NCBI GenBank assembly: GCA_001632435.1
Contig: KV423955.1
Location: 125,614 to 189,613 of the forward strand
Reading direction: 5' to 3'
Length of the DNA stretch: 64,000 bases
Origin: Calocera cornea HHB12733
Taxonomy: Eukaryota; Basidiomycota; Dacrymycetes; Dacrymycetales; Dacrymycetaceae
Shown here: positions 8,904 to 18,779 of the stretch, piece after piece
How positions within the stretch are numbered: position 1 is the first letter of the stretch
Layout of the letters: each line of letters opens with the position of its first letter
Notes under the pieces: model-generated
The model's database searches: none
Seen by the model: the letters and a program-made list of their open reading frames with translations, nothing else
What the model was told of the DNA's origin: nothing
Made by a program: the position numbers and the translations under genes

Positions 8904-11900
8904 TTAGATGCCGAAATGAACGAATGATGCCCACCTATACATCGGTATGTCTCTCAGTCGGAAATGGCGAAGGGCGAGGTGCAGCGCATGCGCGGCGTTG
9001 CGTGCTTCAGGTGGTCTTGCATCCTTGGTCAAATAGTCATAGAACACGCGTGTGAGAGTTGGCCCATCTTGATCGGCCATGGCCCACTGTGTTGCTAACA
9101 CACCGCGGAACCCAGATACTTGCATTCCGGCGGCGAGATGCATTGATTCGTCGGGCAAGAGTGAGGTCTGTCGGGCAGTGTGACATGCGGAAAGGAACGC
9201 GAACTGCGCGGTCCGAAGATGCAATCCAACAATGGAGGAAAGAGTGACCTTCCCATCCTTCAGACAAAAGGCGCTGTCAAGAGGATCGGCAGAGTTCCAT
9301 GTGGCATGCGAGCAGCAATGGAGCCATTCATGCTGAGGAAGTTCAGCGACGAACCGAGAGACCGTCGTTTCGCCTTCAGAAAGAAATGTCATGTTGGGTG
9401 CAAAGGCGGAGTGAAGCAGGGTGCCAATTTCTTGCTCGATACAGCGCAGGATAGGGAAATTTGCGACCTTTGGCTGAGCGATGGCCAACATGCGATAGCC
9501 GGCATTGTTGTACGTTGCTGAGGTACCGCGTGCATAGAGGAGGGAGGACAGCGTGCCCGTATATGACGTGATGAAGTCGTACATGCCGAAGGCGTTTGGC
9601 TGACAAGGACCGGCGCAGTGTATGGGCAGAAGGCTCAACATCCCAGTGGGCATCAGCCAGACTCGAAAGTCGCCATTTTTGTGTCCTGCCTTCATCTCCT
9701 TCAAAACTGCGGCGATATGCCCAAAGCCTCCATCCCAAAGACGCCGGCAGATGTGCTGCAACACCTGATCGACGCACCGGCTACCTTCTCCGTCCTTTGG
9801 ATACTTCAAGGTCTGGTGCTGCCAGGCATATGCAAGGGCGTTGATATCTTGACAGGGCAAGTCCGGGAGAGGGATCTGCACGAGTGGCTCCGTTGCAGTG
9901 ATAACCATGGCGTCCGTGCGATATTCGCTGACGTTGATGATGACGACGGGGCCATCATGGGCCGCTTGCTGCAGCTTGTCGTAGCGGGGTGGTTCGAGAA
10001 ACGATTCAAATCCTTCAAGTTCTCGGACTTGGTTTACAATGTCTTCCCACCGCTCTGCCAGTCTTCGTCTTCGCTGTGATCGTTCCTCTTCGAGCTCCGG
10101 CGTGCCTTCCGGTGCTTCAACTTCATCATACTCAAGCGCTTGTGCAACGACCAGCAATTCAGCGGCCAAAGGAGGATGGGCGGCCGTGAGCTCCTGTATG
10201 TCCGTTCGCAGGTCTAGGATCGACCTCCAGATGATTGAGCGGCCGTGCTCAAGTAGTTCGACCGCGTGCTCCGGGTTGCGAATTTCGATGGCGGCAGCAG
10301 CAGCATTGCAGGCGAGGAGCCCAGTAGCGAATGTGACCTTCTTCTGTCGGTCACGCGTGTTCATTCCGATCCACGCTAGGCGAGGTAATAACGCGACAGC
10401 GGTACAGAAACCCTTTGCCGCCGCCCAGACGCAATTAGTGCGGTATGCCAATATGCCCCCGGCGCGAGCCGCCTCTATGCGATCCTTTATCGCAGCACTA
10501 AGGTTGGTAGACGCGATTTCGTAGGTGTCCAACGCAGCACGGAGATCTCGGGGATCGCCAGAATGATCATATCTCGCTTGATGTGCAGCTGCCAGCTCCG
10601 AAAGATATGGCGTCCTATGGGCGAATGAAGTCTTTTCGTACCTTTCGAGAGCCTCAGCAATGCAAATGATGGCGAGTTGGATATCACGCGGATCCTTCGC
10701 CACTTCGTATCTTCGCCGCAGGGAGCGAGCATAACGAACCAGAATGGTGTGTCGTTGGTATCCGGAGCTGTTGGACAATGATAGACTGGCCTCAGCACTT
10801 GAGATGCTCTTCACAAGGTCGTCTGTATTTCCTGTGAGTTCATAGCGATACAATAGCCGCTCGCCCACTTGAGAGAGATATGACGGTTTACGGTTCCCGA
10901 CAGGGTCTAAGTCGACACACAATTGACCGAATTCAATAGCTCGCTCGAGGTCGGTAGCTTGTCGATTACGCCTGAACTTCTGGTCGTAGAGGAAACCGAG
11001 ATTGCGGTGGAGCTCAGGCATACCACATTCGGCCCACTCTACGTTCTTGTTCTTGGAACGCTCAGACGCCTGTTCCATGAATGAGATCGCGTGTTTAAAG
11101 TCTTTGTCGTCCCCGTAATGAGAGTATCGTAGGCCGTAGGACCATCCAAGAGCAGCGAGGATGACGGTCAACTGCTCAGCCTGGGCCGGAAAGTAGCGTA
11201 AGGCTTCGTTACCGTACGTGACGGCTTCATCTGCATGCTTCGGATCACCGCCTTCCTCACAGAGATTGCAGAAGGTAATGCACGCATTCATGACGCATCG
11301 GGCATATGGCAGCTTGCGGGTTGTAGGGTGAACTCCGGTCAAGGCCAGCCTCTCATAGTGGGCGGCCTTTCGCATAGTTTCGAGTGTGCCTTCGACCGTC
11401 CGCGCGTCCTTGAGCATGTCGCCGAAATCGGTAAGAAGACGTCTGTCGATGGCCCGGAGCCACTGGCTTCGCAGAACTAGGGTTGCACCTTGTTCACCGA
11501 GCTCGGAAGCCTCGTGTATCAAGTCCGCCGCTGGATGCCGCAGATATCGCTGCCGCAATACACTCGATAGCACGGAGAAGACGTACGGGCGACATCGGAG
11601 ATTGGCGGATAATTCAAGCGCTTCACGCGCATTCTTTTCGCACTGTGTCAGGAGAGACTCGGGCTTTTGAGGGCTGACGTAGTAACGCAGGTAAAATGCT
11701 ACAGAAAGCGTCTGCAAGGCGTTGATTCTGAGTGGGTCGTTGTAGTCTCTTCTTGCGATGAGCTCTTCTAGTATTTCAACAGCTTGGGAGAAGTGGGCCT
11801 CTTCACGTCTTAAGGTAGCTCGTGCGCTTAAGCAGCGTGCAAAGCGGTATCGGATTTCATCGAAGAGTTTGATCGGTTCGCCCTGCTCACTGGCAACGGA

Positions 11901-12308
11901 GAGGGCGTCGGAGAAAAAGGTGTAAGCTCGATCGGTGCTGGCATGATCGCAGTAGGCGTCGAACAGAGTGTAGTGTACCTCGCCCAGCCGGAAGAGTACC
12001 TCTATCCGATTCGCTCGATCCAAGTGAGGGTGTTGCTGTATGGCCTCGAGGAGCTGTCGAGACGTGTCGATATCGTCCTGTGACCCCTCTCGATCGAATC
12101 GCAGTCGAAGACAGCGTGCTCGGAGGATTGCCCATTGTGGATACTGTGTGTCTCTCTCGTCTGGTAGGGGGATAGGATCGACATCCTCCAGACACGTTTC
12201 AATCGCATAGTCGAGATGTTTGTCCTTGCCATACCATTCGAAAGACGCAAGAGCAGCTTCAACCCTTTCGATCTGCGTTGCGGTGTTGTTGACAATCTTC
12301 GAACCCAT
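8904..12308 (-). CDS. TPR-CHAT caspase-like protease, copy 2 (1134 aa, single exon)
   Basis: Tandem paralogue of the gene at 4963, co-linear along its whole length: SFEWYGKDKHLD near the start matches SYEWFGKDEDLD in copy 1, and GPVVIINVSEYRTDAM opens the CHAT domain. The putative Cys lies in FLSACHTA (codon at 9183-9185) and the putative His in CCSHATW (codon at 9306-9308). Copy 1 has Gly after this His, as is usual; here it is Ala. The open frame continues upstream to about 12494 without ATG, so I chose the Met at 12308, which aligns with the start of copy 1. Like copy 1 it has no introns. It is divergent from the metacaspase gene. A protease triggered by TPR-mediated recognition is the family expectation; the substrate is unknown. 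Confidence 0.86.
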   Translation of the reverse strand: MGSKIVNNTATQIERVEAALASFEWYGKDKHLDYAIETCLEDVDPIPLPDERDTQYPQWAILRARCLRLRFDREGSQDDIDTSRQLLEAIQQHPHLDRANRIEVLFRLGEVHYTLFDAYCDHASTDRAYTFFSDALSVASEQGEPIKLFDEIRYRFARCLSARATLRREEAHFSQAVEILEELIARRDYNDPLRINALQTLSVAFYLRYYVSPQKPESLLTQCEKNAREALELSANLRCRPYVFSVLSSVLRQRYLRHPAADLIHEASELGEQGATLVLRSQWLRAIDRRLLTDFGDMLKDARTVEGTLETMRKAAHYERLALTGVHPTTRKLPYARCVMNACITFCNLCEEGGDPKHADEAVTYGNEALRYFPAQAEQLTVILAALGWSYGLRYSHYGDDKDFKHAISFMEQASERSKNKNVEWAECGMPELHRNLGFLYDQKFRRNRQATDLERAIEFGQLCVDLDPVGNRKPSYLSQVGERLLYRYELTGNTDDLVKSISSAEASLSLSNSSGYQRHTILVRYARSLRRRYEVAKDPRDIQLAIICIAEALERYEKTSFAHRTPYLSELAAAHQARYDHSGDPRDLRAALDTYEIASTNLSAAIKDRIEAARAGGILAYRTNCVWAAAKGFCTAVALLPRLAWIGMNTRDRQKKVTFATGLLACNAAAAAIEIRNPEHAVELLEHGRSIIWRSILDLRTDIQELTAAHPPLAAELLVVAQALEYDEVEAPEGTPELEEERSQRRRRLAERWEDIVNQVRELEGFESFLEPPRYDKLQQAAHDGPVVIINVSEYRTDAMVITATEPLVQIPLPDLPCQDINALAYAWQHQTLKYPKDGEGSRCVDQVLQHICRRLWDGGFGHIAAVLKEMKAGHKNGDFRVWLMPTGMLSLLPIHCAGPCQPNAFGMYDFITSYTGTLSSLLYARGTSATYNNAGYRMLAIAQPKVANFPILRCIEQEIGTLLHSAFAPNMTFLSEGETTVSRFVAELPQHEWLHCCSHATWNSADPLDSAFCLKDGKVTLSSIVGLHLRTAQFAFLSACHTARQTSLLPDESMHLAAGMQVSGFRGVLATQWAMADQDGPTLTRVFYDYLTKDARPPEARNAAHALHLALRHFRLRDIPMYRWASFVHFGI

Positions 12309-13016
12309 GCTGTACAGCTGGTTAGCCCCCACGACTTGTGCACAACAGCAAGGCCACCCACGTTGTATGAGGCAATGTCGCAGAGGCGGACATACAGGCG
12401 CTGGAGAGGGGTCGCATATCTTAAATCCTTTGACCGCGGTTCGTCCACCGCCGTTGGTTTTCGAAGCAGAGCCAGTCAAGTGCAACAGAAGCACCTTAGG
12501 CCGCGACTCAAGCCACAGCTAGCCACCGTCTACCATATTCGTTCAGAATATTAGATCAACAAAAACATGCTTGCATGGACACTCACGTGCCAAGTTTGGT
12601 GAGGTGGTGGGGCTGCCCTACAATTGATAAGGATTCCGCGATCGCCGGCTCCTGTAAGCGGTATTTATCTCCCTGATTGTCGGAGCACATCATGAGAGCT
12701 GAGGCTCTCAGACGACGCCGCCACCATCAGGAACAGTCGGCGGTCCATCAAACAGAAGAGAGAAAGTTGAATTGTATGGGAAAGAGATACCCAGGTCGTG
12801 CTGACCGACCGAGAGCCTGCCGTCAGCGTGTCAGCACGGCACAGCCAAACAGCGCATACAAACCCGGCCGCGTGTGGACCCTTGTCCCCGCCGGTGTCCT
12901 GACGGCATCTGCCCCTTCCTTCTTCTCGTCGTCCACCTCCTGCACGGTTCTCATTCAGTCGCATCTGGCATCTATCTTTATCTTCCTTCGCGTGTATTAC
13001 GCGCCCATAGCCGATT
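12309..13016. promoter_or_regulatory. Shared divergent promoter between TPR-CHAT copy 2 and metacaspase
   Basis: About 708 bp separate the two start codons, with no supported gene between them. The region is the only space for both promoters. No strong TATA box or obvious operator is visible. Confidence 0.5.
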
Positions 13017-14991
13017 ATGTCTTACTACGGCCCGCCTTCAGGACCTCCCCCGGGCCAGTGGGGACCTCCGCCGCCGCCGCCTCCACGAAACTACGGGTGA
13101 GCATCATTCAGTTCTCTCTCGGTCGCATTCTGTTGCGATGTCCTGCCCGGGCGTCTCGGAATTGCAGAGCTGAAACGCTCCGGTCGCATTATGGGGTTGT
13201 TCTTGCTGCATGGCCGAGTGCGCCGTGTCATTCTTCGAGGGTGGTGACGCGGGTGCCAAGGCTCTCAAACGCACCAAGAGCCTTCTCCATCTCTTCCTTG
13301 CGCGTTCTTCGCAAAAGTTCTCACGGTAATATCTCAGATCCTATCAACCGCCGGAAGGTCCGCCGCACCACGGGCATCATCACCATGGTGGTGAGATTCA
13401 GTCTTACGCACCCCCTCCAGGCGCTCCGTACGGACAGTATGGACCGCCTAGTGTGCCCCCCCCTGGATGGGGAGGAGGAGGGGGAGGAGGGTATGGTGGT
13501 CAGCAGTACCATGAAGAGTATGGGACGCAGTCGTACGCCAGCGCTTGTTGCCGTCGTTTCCCCCCCTGATAAGTGGACAGTGCGTACAACGGCCAGGGCT
13601 ATGGCTATGGAGATGGATACCAGCAGTATGCGCCGCCACCAGGTCCTCCCCGTACGACGGCAATGTGTTCTTGCATGGCATAGATACTGATTCAGGCGCA
13701 TATATGCAGCGTTGCCGCCGTCAGATATGCAGAATTATGGGCCCGAGTTCAGTCAGAATGGACAGGCCATGCATCCTTACTTCCAGTACTCTCAGTGCAA
13801 TGGACGGAGGAAGGCGCTTTGTGTACGTGTGGCACTCTTGATCGGGCCAGGTGCTGACTGCCCGCAGATTGGGATCAACTACTACGGGTCGAGCAATGAA
13901 CTCAAGGGCTGTGTCAACGACGCGAATAATATGCGCAATTTCCTATGTCGTATGTCGCACGTCTCGTGCCGCGTCGGTTCCTTCAACCATTCCTAGGTCA
14001 ATTTGGGTATCAAATGGACGACATCGTTTTGCTTAGCGATGACCAACAAAACCCACGAGCTATTCCAACTCGTGACAACATTGTGCGTAATAATCTACCA
14101 TGCATTTGGCCAGTCTCATCTGCGTTCAGATAAACGCTATGCAGTGGCTTGTTCGCGATGCACAACCGAATGACTCGCTCTTCTTTCATTGTCAGTGCCT
14201 TCAACGTCGTCACTCTGTTGATGCACTTACGCAGCATGATTAATACAGATTCTGGCCATGGTGGTCAAACTCGCGACCTGGACGGCGACGAGGAGGACGG
14301 GTACGATGAAGTCATCTACCCTGTCGACATTGAACAGACCATTGTGGATGATGACATGTTCCGTATAATGGTTAGCGTGCGTGAACGATCCATTCTTTGT
14401 TACCCGAATCGTATGAAGAACTTGCTGCTCCAGCCTCTTCCACCGGGATGCCGGTTGACTGCCATCTTCGACTCCTGTCACAGTGGCAGCGCGATCGATC
14501 TTCCCTATATCTATTCCACTGAAGGAAAGATCAAAGGTGTGCAATGCCATCTTCTCCTCTCATCTCTACTCAGACCGTTCACAGAGCCGAACCTCCTCGC
14601 TGAGGCCGGGCAAGGTCTCCTGCAAGCGGGCCTTTCCTACGCACGTGGCGATATGGGCGGGATGATCTCCAACGCAATGTCGCTGTTCAAGAACGTTACC
14701 GGGAATCAGCGCCAGGCAACCCAGGTAGCGCGTCAGACCCGCACAGCGCCCTGCGACGCGATCTCCTTCTCCGGCTGCAAGGACGACCAAACCTCGGCCG
14801 ACACCGTTGAGGCTGGCCAGGCAACTGGTGCGATGAGCTATGCGTTCATTCGGGCCCTGTCAGAAAACCCCCAGCAGAGCTACCAAGGCTTGCTCGTGTC
14901 CATCCGGCGCATTCTCCAGACGGAGTACAGTCAGAAGCCACAGCTGTCCAGCTCGCACCCTATTGACACCAATCTCCTCTTCATCGCGTGA
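13017..14991 (+). CDS. MCA1: Type I metacaspase (441 aa, 10 exons)
   Basis: Caspase-fold cysteine peptidase, calcium dependent and Arg/Lys specific in this family, with roles in cell death and protein quality control. The N-terminus is a prion-like Pro/Gly/Tyr/Gln-rich prodomain (MSYYGPPSGPPPGQWG, then GGGGGGGYGGQQY). The p20-like domain starts at KALCIGINYYGSSNELKGC. The catalytic His is in HYSGHGG (codon 14257-14259), the catalytic Cys in DSCHSG (codon 14476-14478), and a DGDEEDGYDE loop lies between. The C-terminal part has CDAISFSGCKDDQTSAD and GAMSYAF. Introns at 13097-13337, 13533-13580, 13652-13709, 13823-13867, 13950-13996, 14083-14129, 14191-14248, 14377-14433 and 14537-14584 leave 1326 nt in frame. 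The first intron (241 nt) is unusually long for this window. Confidence 0.95.
14388..14433 (+). repeat. Intron-borne copy of a 46-nt dispersed sequence
   Basis: The last 46 nt of the 57-nt metacaspase intron 8 match 30186-30231 at 41 of 46 positions, in the same orientation. The longest identical run is 18 nt (TTGTTACCCGAATCGTAT). The match ends at the intron's CAG acceptor. Confidence 0.7.
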
Positions 14992-15236
14992 CATTCTGAA
15001 CAATGTGCCTCAATCATGTACATGTGTTTTAACCGTGTCAGTCGCGGGTGTAGTAGTCAGCCAGAACGAAGCCAAGAGCATGTACTGTGTGTAGATTACT
15101 TATTGAGGCGTTATCATTGTGCGAATTACGGCACCATTGACGCCCAGGGCGGGAGTGGCAGTGCGAGACACCACCCGCGAATTGGCACCCGCCTCCTCTC
15201 AACCAAAGTTCAAGCGACTCGCTTTGCACTACCCGC
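14992..15236. other. Spacer between metacaspase and phosphatase
   Basis: Short intergenic region between genes on the same strand; no further features seen. Confidence 0.4.
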
Positions 15237-16551
15237 ATGCCCGCGGGCGATGCCTTGATCTCTTTCATCGACTATCCCGAGAGCGCAACCTCAATGAGCG
15301 CACGACAGCTCGCATATGGCGCCGTCGTCGCTCTCTGCATCCTCACTCTCGGGTGGTATGGCTTGAAGCCCGCCATCGTGGGGTCAGTGAACCTGCAGGG
15401 ATTCGGGGCCGGGGAAGCCGTACTAGATACGTCGGCTGTTGATGGTGCGCGGTATGACCAGAGGCTGAGAACGGACGTTGACATCCACATAGTCGCTAGA
15501 AAGGTCGACCTGGGCAAGTACCTCTACCGGCAGGTTATCCCGGCCGAAGATCTGCACATCGATCACCCGAGCCGGCGTGTTATCATCATTGGTGACATTC
15601 ATGGGATGTACAAGCCATTTCAGTGCGTCTTCATCCTCTCCTTGCTTACACTGCTGACGAATGGCCCAGAGAACTTTTGAATAAGATCGAGTACAAACCG
15701 GAAACCGACACGCTCTTGCACGTTGGGGACGTGATTGCAAAGGGCACAGATTCAACCAAGGTGCTGGATTGGCTCATGGTGCACAATGTCAAGGGGGTGC
15801 GGGGGAATCACGACCAGAAAGTGATCGGCTGGCGCATTTGGCAGGACTGGGTCGAGTCAATACCGGCGTGCGTCACATCACTTCTCCGTGCCAGCAAACG
15901 ATCTCTCACATGTCTAACAGAGGCAAGCAATGGTTAAGGCGCGTCGAGAAGCTCACCCACACCGAGTTCACGAGCCAGAAGATGAAGCACAAGGAGTCCA
16001 AAGCCGACAAGGCGCACCGAAAACAGTTCGCCTTCCCGGACGACCGCGACTGGGTGTGGTCGAGCGAGCACTACTGGCTCGCGCGCAAGCTCTCCAGAGA
16101 GCAATACGAGTACCTACTCAGCCTGCCGCTTACGATATCCCTCCCGGGGCTGAGGTCGCATATTGTGCATGCGGGGATCTTGCCTCACCAGCTGAAGGAG
16201 AGCAAGCCCGACCCGTGGAGCTTGATGAACATCCGCACGGTGCTGCCGTCCGGCGCCGTGTCGCGCAAGTTTGACGGCACGCCTTGGACCCACCTGTTCA
16301 ATCGCTACCAGGAGAACGTGGAGGATGCGAAGCACGCCGATCGGGAGGCCGTCGTGTTCGGGCATGCGGCCAAGATGGGCCTGCAGGTCGAGCGGTGGAC
16401 GTTGGGCCTGGACACGGGATGCGTGTACGGCAGGGAGCTCACGGCTGTCGTCATCAACGGCGGCAGCGTAGAGGGGGATGAGGCGGCGAGGGAGGTGTAT
16501 GTTGGTAATAGGACAGGGAGGTTGTGGAGCGTGGAATGCAAGGCTCCCTAG
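15237..16551 (+). CDS. Calcineurin-like metallophosphatase with N-terminal membrane anchor (PPN2-like), 404 aa
   Basis: Three exons (introns 15623-15669 and 15868-15920) give 404 aa. A transmembrane segment lies near residues 22-45 (ARQLAYGAVVALCILTLGWY). The metal-binding motifs of the calcineurin-like fold follow in order: GDIHG, GDVIAKG, RGNHDQ, HAGILPH and GHAAKMG. This architecture matches fungal vacuolar-membrane zinc-dependent endopolyphosphatases of the Ppn2 kind, which cleave inorganic polyphosphate in the vacuole. The membership is by domain order and length, so another bis-phosphatase of the same superfamily is possible. A later Met (MSARQLAY) just before the membrane segment is an alternative start. 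Confidence 0.85.
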
Positions 16552-17225
16552 ATGAAGTCAAGAGCACGCACAGATTTACGAACGGACGGGTGGGAACCAT
16601 TGTAGGTTAGAGGATATCTTTATCTTTGTAAACTACAGAGAAGCGAGGGTTACAATCGAATCAATGCTTCTGACATCGCGGATCGGGACGGGGTAGCGTT
16701 GCAGAGCACAATCAGAACATGCAAAGTCAAGCACAGATGTCAACGGCAAGTCAGCAGGCACAACACAACAAGGGGCATTGTGAGGGTGAGCTGAAATGGA
16801 ATGAACACATGGTCATGCATGCAACATACCTGAATCGGTCTGGGACATCTATGTCAGTCGCATCATACTTACAAGTTGCATGGACAACCTAGAAGGCAAA
16901 GGCCGGAAGGCGGTCGGCACGTTCAAGTCAGCATATTGCATTCTCGCCGCTGGGCAACGTCAGTTGTCAGCACTGCGTCAGTACAACAACCATCAGTGTA
17001 TCCTTCATCAGCATCAGCCATCGGCGAAGGGTGAGTGGTCAGCCACCAGCCGTCAGCCACATAATGTATCAATCAAAACCTACGGAAAGAGAGGCAGGAG
17101 AGAAGACAGGAAGTTCATACACAGTGCACCTCAACCACTTTTCGGCATTTACCCAATGTACAGAACCAGTCGAGTCGCGCCTCGTCGTATCGGTCGAGTC
17201 GGATCGAATAATGCGAAGAGAAAGC
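16552..17225. other. Convergent 3' region between phosphatase and branchpoint-binding protein genes
   Basis: Contains the 3' UTRs of the two converging genes. I see no coding region or RNA gene that I can support. Confidence 0.4.
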
Positions 17226-18779
17226 TTAGGCGGGCGTCGCCTGCTGATAGCCCATCGCGGCGTAGTACTGCTGAATCTGCTCCGGCGTCCACTGCGGCTG
17301 GCTCTGGGCCTCGGCGCCCCCGTACCCCTGGTAAGCCGCGTACTGGCTGGCATCGTACGCGGGCTGCTGGCCCCCGCCCAGCGCGCCCGAGTACAGACTC
17401 TGGAAGCCAGCTTGCTGCGGGTAGAAGCCACCCTGCATCCCGCGGCTGTTCTGCTGCTGCTGCGGGGTGATCCACATCTCCGGCTTGCGCCAAGGCGGGA
17501 TGTTCGACCCTCCGGAGGCGTCGCCGCCGTGCCCCCCGCCGCCCGAGGAGGACATGACGCCCTCGCCGAGCTCGGCCATGAGCGACTCGTACTCGCTGTC
17601 GAAGCCCGTTTTGGGGCCACTGCTGCTCGGCCCGTGGGGGGAGAACGGGTTCTGCTGCTGCTGCTGGACAAATTGCCCGTTCGGGTCGCGCTTCACCGTG
17701 CAGTCGCGCGCCATGTGGCCCGCATTGCCGCAGAGCCGGCAAACTATGTTGGCCGTGTAGTTGCGCTGCTCGGGACAGTCGTACTTGCGGTGGCCGAGGT
17801 TGCCGCAGTTCTGACACACTTGGTTTTCGTCATCGCGCAGAGTACCGTTGAGCGCTGCGAGCTCGCGCAGCTGGTTGCGCTTGTGGTCATTCTCGCCTTC
17901 GGGTGTGGACGCAGCCTGACAATGAGCGTTAGTGCATACTATATGAGCCAGAGTGGAATGTATGCTTACCGTTTCAATGACCTTGTTGATCAGGTTAACG
18001 CAAAGAGCGACCTTCTCCTCGGTATCGCCCATGACGAGACAGTGGAGGTCCTCATCGGCGTCATCGGCGAAGTGATCTGGCTTTCCCTTGCCCTCCTTCA
18101 CGCTTCCCTTTCCGCGGATGGAGATCTTGGCCCCGCTCTCCCTCTCCATCTTCTTCAAGCTGTTTCCTCTGGGCCCGACGAGCAGGCCGAAGAAGTTGAT
18201 CTCGGGGAACTCCTTCACGGGGATGTAGACCTTCTCCTGAGGCCTGTTCCTGCGCTGCATGTGGAACTCGACGGGCGGGCGGAAGGTCGGGTCGGACTTC
18301 ATCGCGCGCTCGATGAGGCGCATGCGCTCGTCCTCGAGCTTCTTGCGGTAGCGCACCTCGCGCGTGTTCGTGCGGCGGCCATGGGCGTCGTACGTCGGCG
18401 GGGGGGAGGGCGAGCGCTCGCGCTCGGAAGGGATGTAGTCGTTCAGCCGCAGCTTGCGGTTGATCTCCTCGAGCCGCACCTGGATGGCGTAGTTGTCCAA
18501 GTCCTGCGCCGTCACACCGGTGGAGGAGACGGCGGTGGGCAGGCCGGGGATGGCAGCCTTGTGGTTCTCATCGCCCCAGCGAGAGCGGCGCTTGCGCGGT
18601 GCGTTGGGATCTTGAGGATGCGAGGTTGTGTAAACGAGATGGAGTGTGCGTGGGCGGGGAGCTGACTCACCGGAGAGAGGAGGCTCTGGCTTTGGCTCCT
18701 CCTTCGGGCCCCAGCGTCTCTGCCCCAGCGGGACGTCGTTCGTGCCCGTGATAGCTCGTGGGTTGCCGCGCCAGGCCAT
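17226..18779 (-). CDS. MSL5: Branchpoint-bridging protein / splicing factor 1
   Basis: Nuclear protein that binds the intron branch sequence and U2AF in the early spliceosome. Order of parts: N-terminal segment with a KRRSRW motif resembling the U2AF-binding ligand; a helix-hairpin region NYAIQVRLEEINRKLRLND; a KH domain with the loop GLLVGPRGNSLKKME and the QUA2-like extension; two CCHC zinc knuckles (CQNCGNLGHRKYDC and CRLCGNAGHMARDC); then a Gln/Gly/Tyr/Pro-rich tail. Two introns (18611-18670, 60 nt; 17916-17969, 54 nt) are both multiples of three without stop codons, so the frame reads through them. I treat them as introns because of the GTGAGT and GTAAGC donors and the CACTAACG branch-like sequence in the second. 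Confidence 0.95.
   Translation of the reverse strand: MAWRGNPRAITGTNDVPLGQRRWGPKEEPKPEPPLSGESAPRPRTLHLVYTTSHPQDPNAPRKRRSRWGDENHKAAIPGLPTAVSSTGVTAQDLDNYAIQVRLEEINRKLRLNDYIPSERERSPSPPPTYDAHGRRTNTREVRYRKKLEDERMRLIERAMKSDPTFRPPVEFHMQRRNRPQEKVYIPVKEFPEINFFGLLVGPRGNSLKKMERESGAKISIRGKGSVKEGKGKPDHFADDADEDLHCLVMGDTEEKVALCVNLINKVIETVSIHSTLAHIVCTNAHCQAASTPEGENDHKRNQLRELAALNGTLRDDENQVCQNCGNLGHRKYDCPEQRNYTANIVCRLCGNAGHMARDCTVKRDPNGQFVQQQQQNPFSPHGPSSSGPKTGFDSEYESLMAELGEGVMSSSGGGGHGGDASGGSNIPPWRKPEMWITPQQQQNSRGMQGGFYPQQAGFQSLYSGALGGGQQPAYDASQYAAYQGYGGAEAQSQPQWTPEQIQQYYAAMGYQQATPA

Noticed and set aside
12309..12494. N-terminal extension of TPR-CHAT copy 2
   Set aside because: The frame is open for 62 more codons but has no ATG, is Cys/Pro-rich unlike the rest, and copy 1 has no counterpart.
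8338..13016. A gasdermin-like or other pore-forming effector beside the CHAT genes
   Set aside because: Some fungal cell-death loci pair a protease with such an effector, so I looked in both spacers. No open frame with a plausible start, splice pattern or hydrophobic pattern was found.
14371..14433. Reading through metacaspase intron 8 as coding
   Set aside because: From GTTAGC the stretch is stop-free, but removing 14377-14433 restores IMVSPLPPGCRL, which fits the family spacing, and uses the preferred GTGCGT donor.
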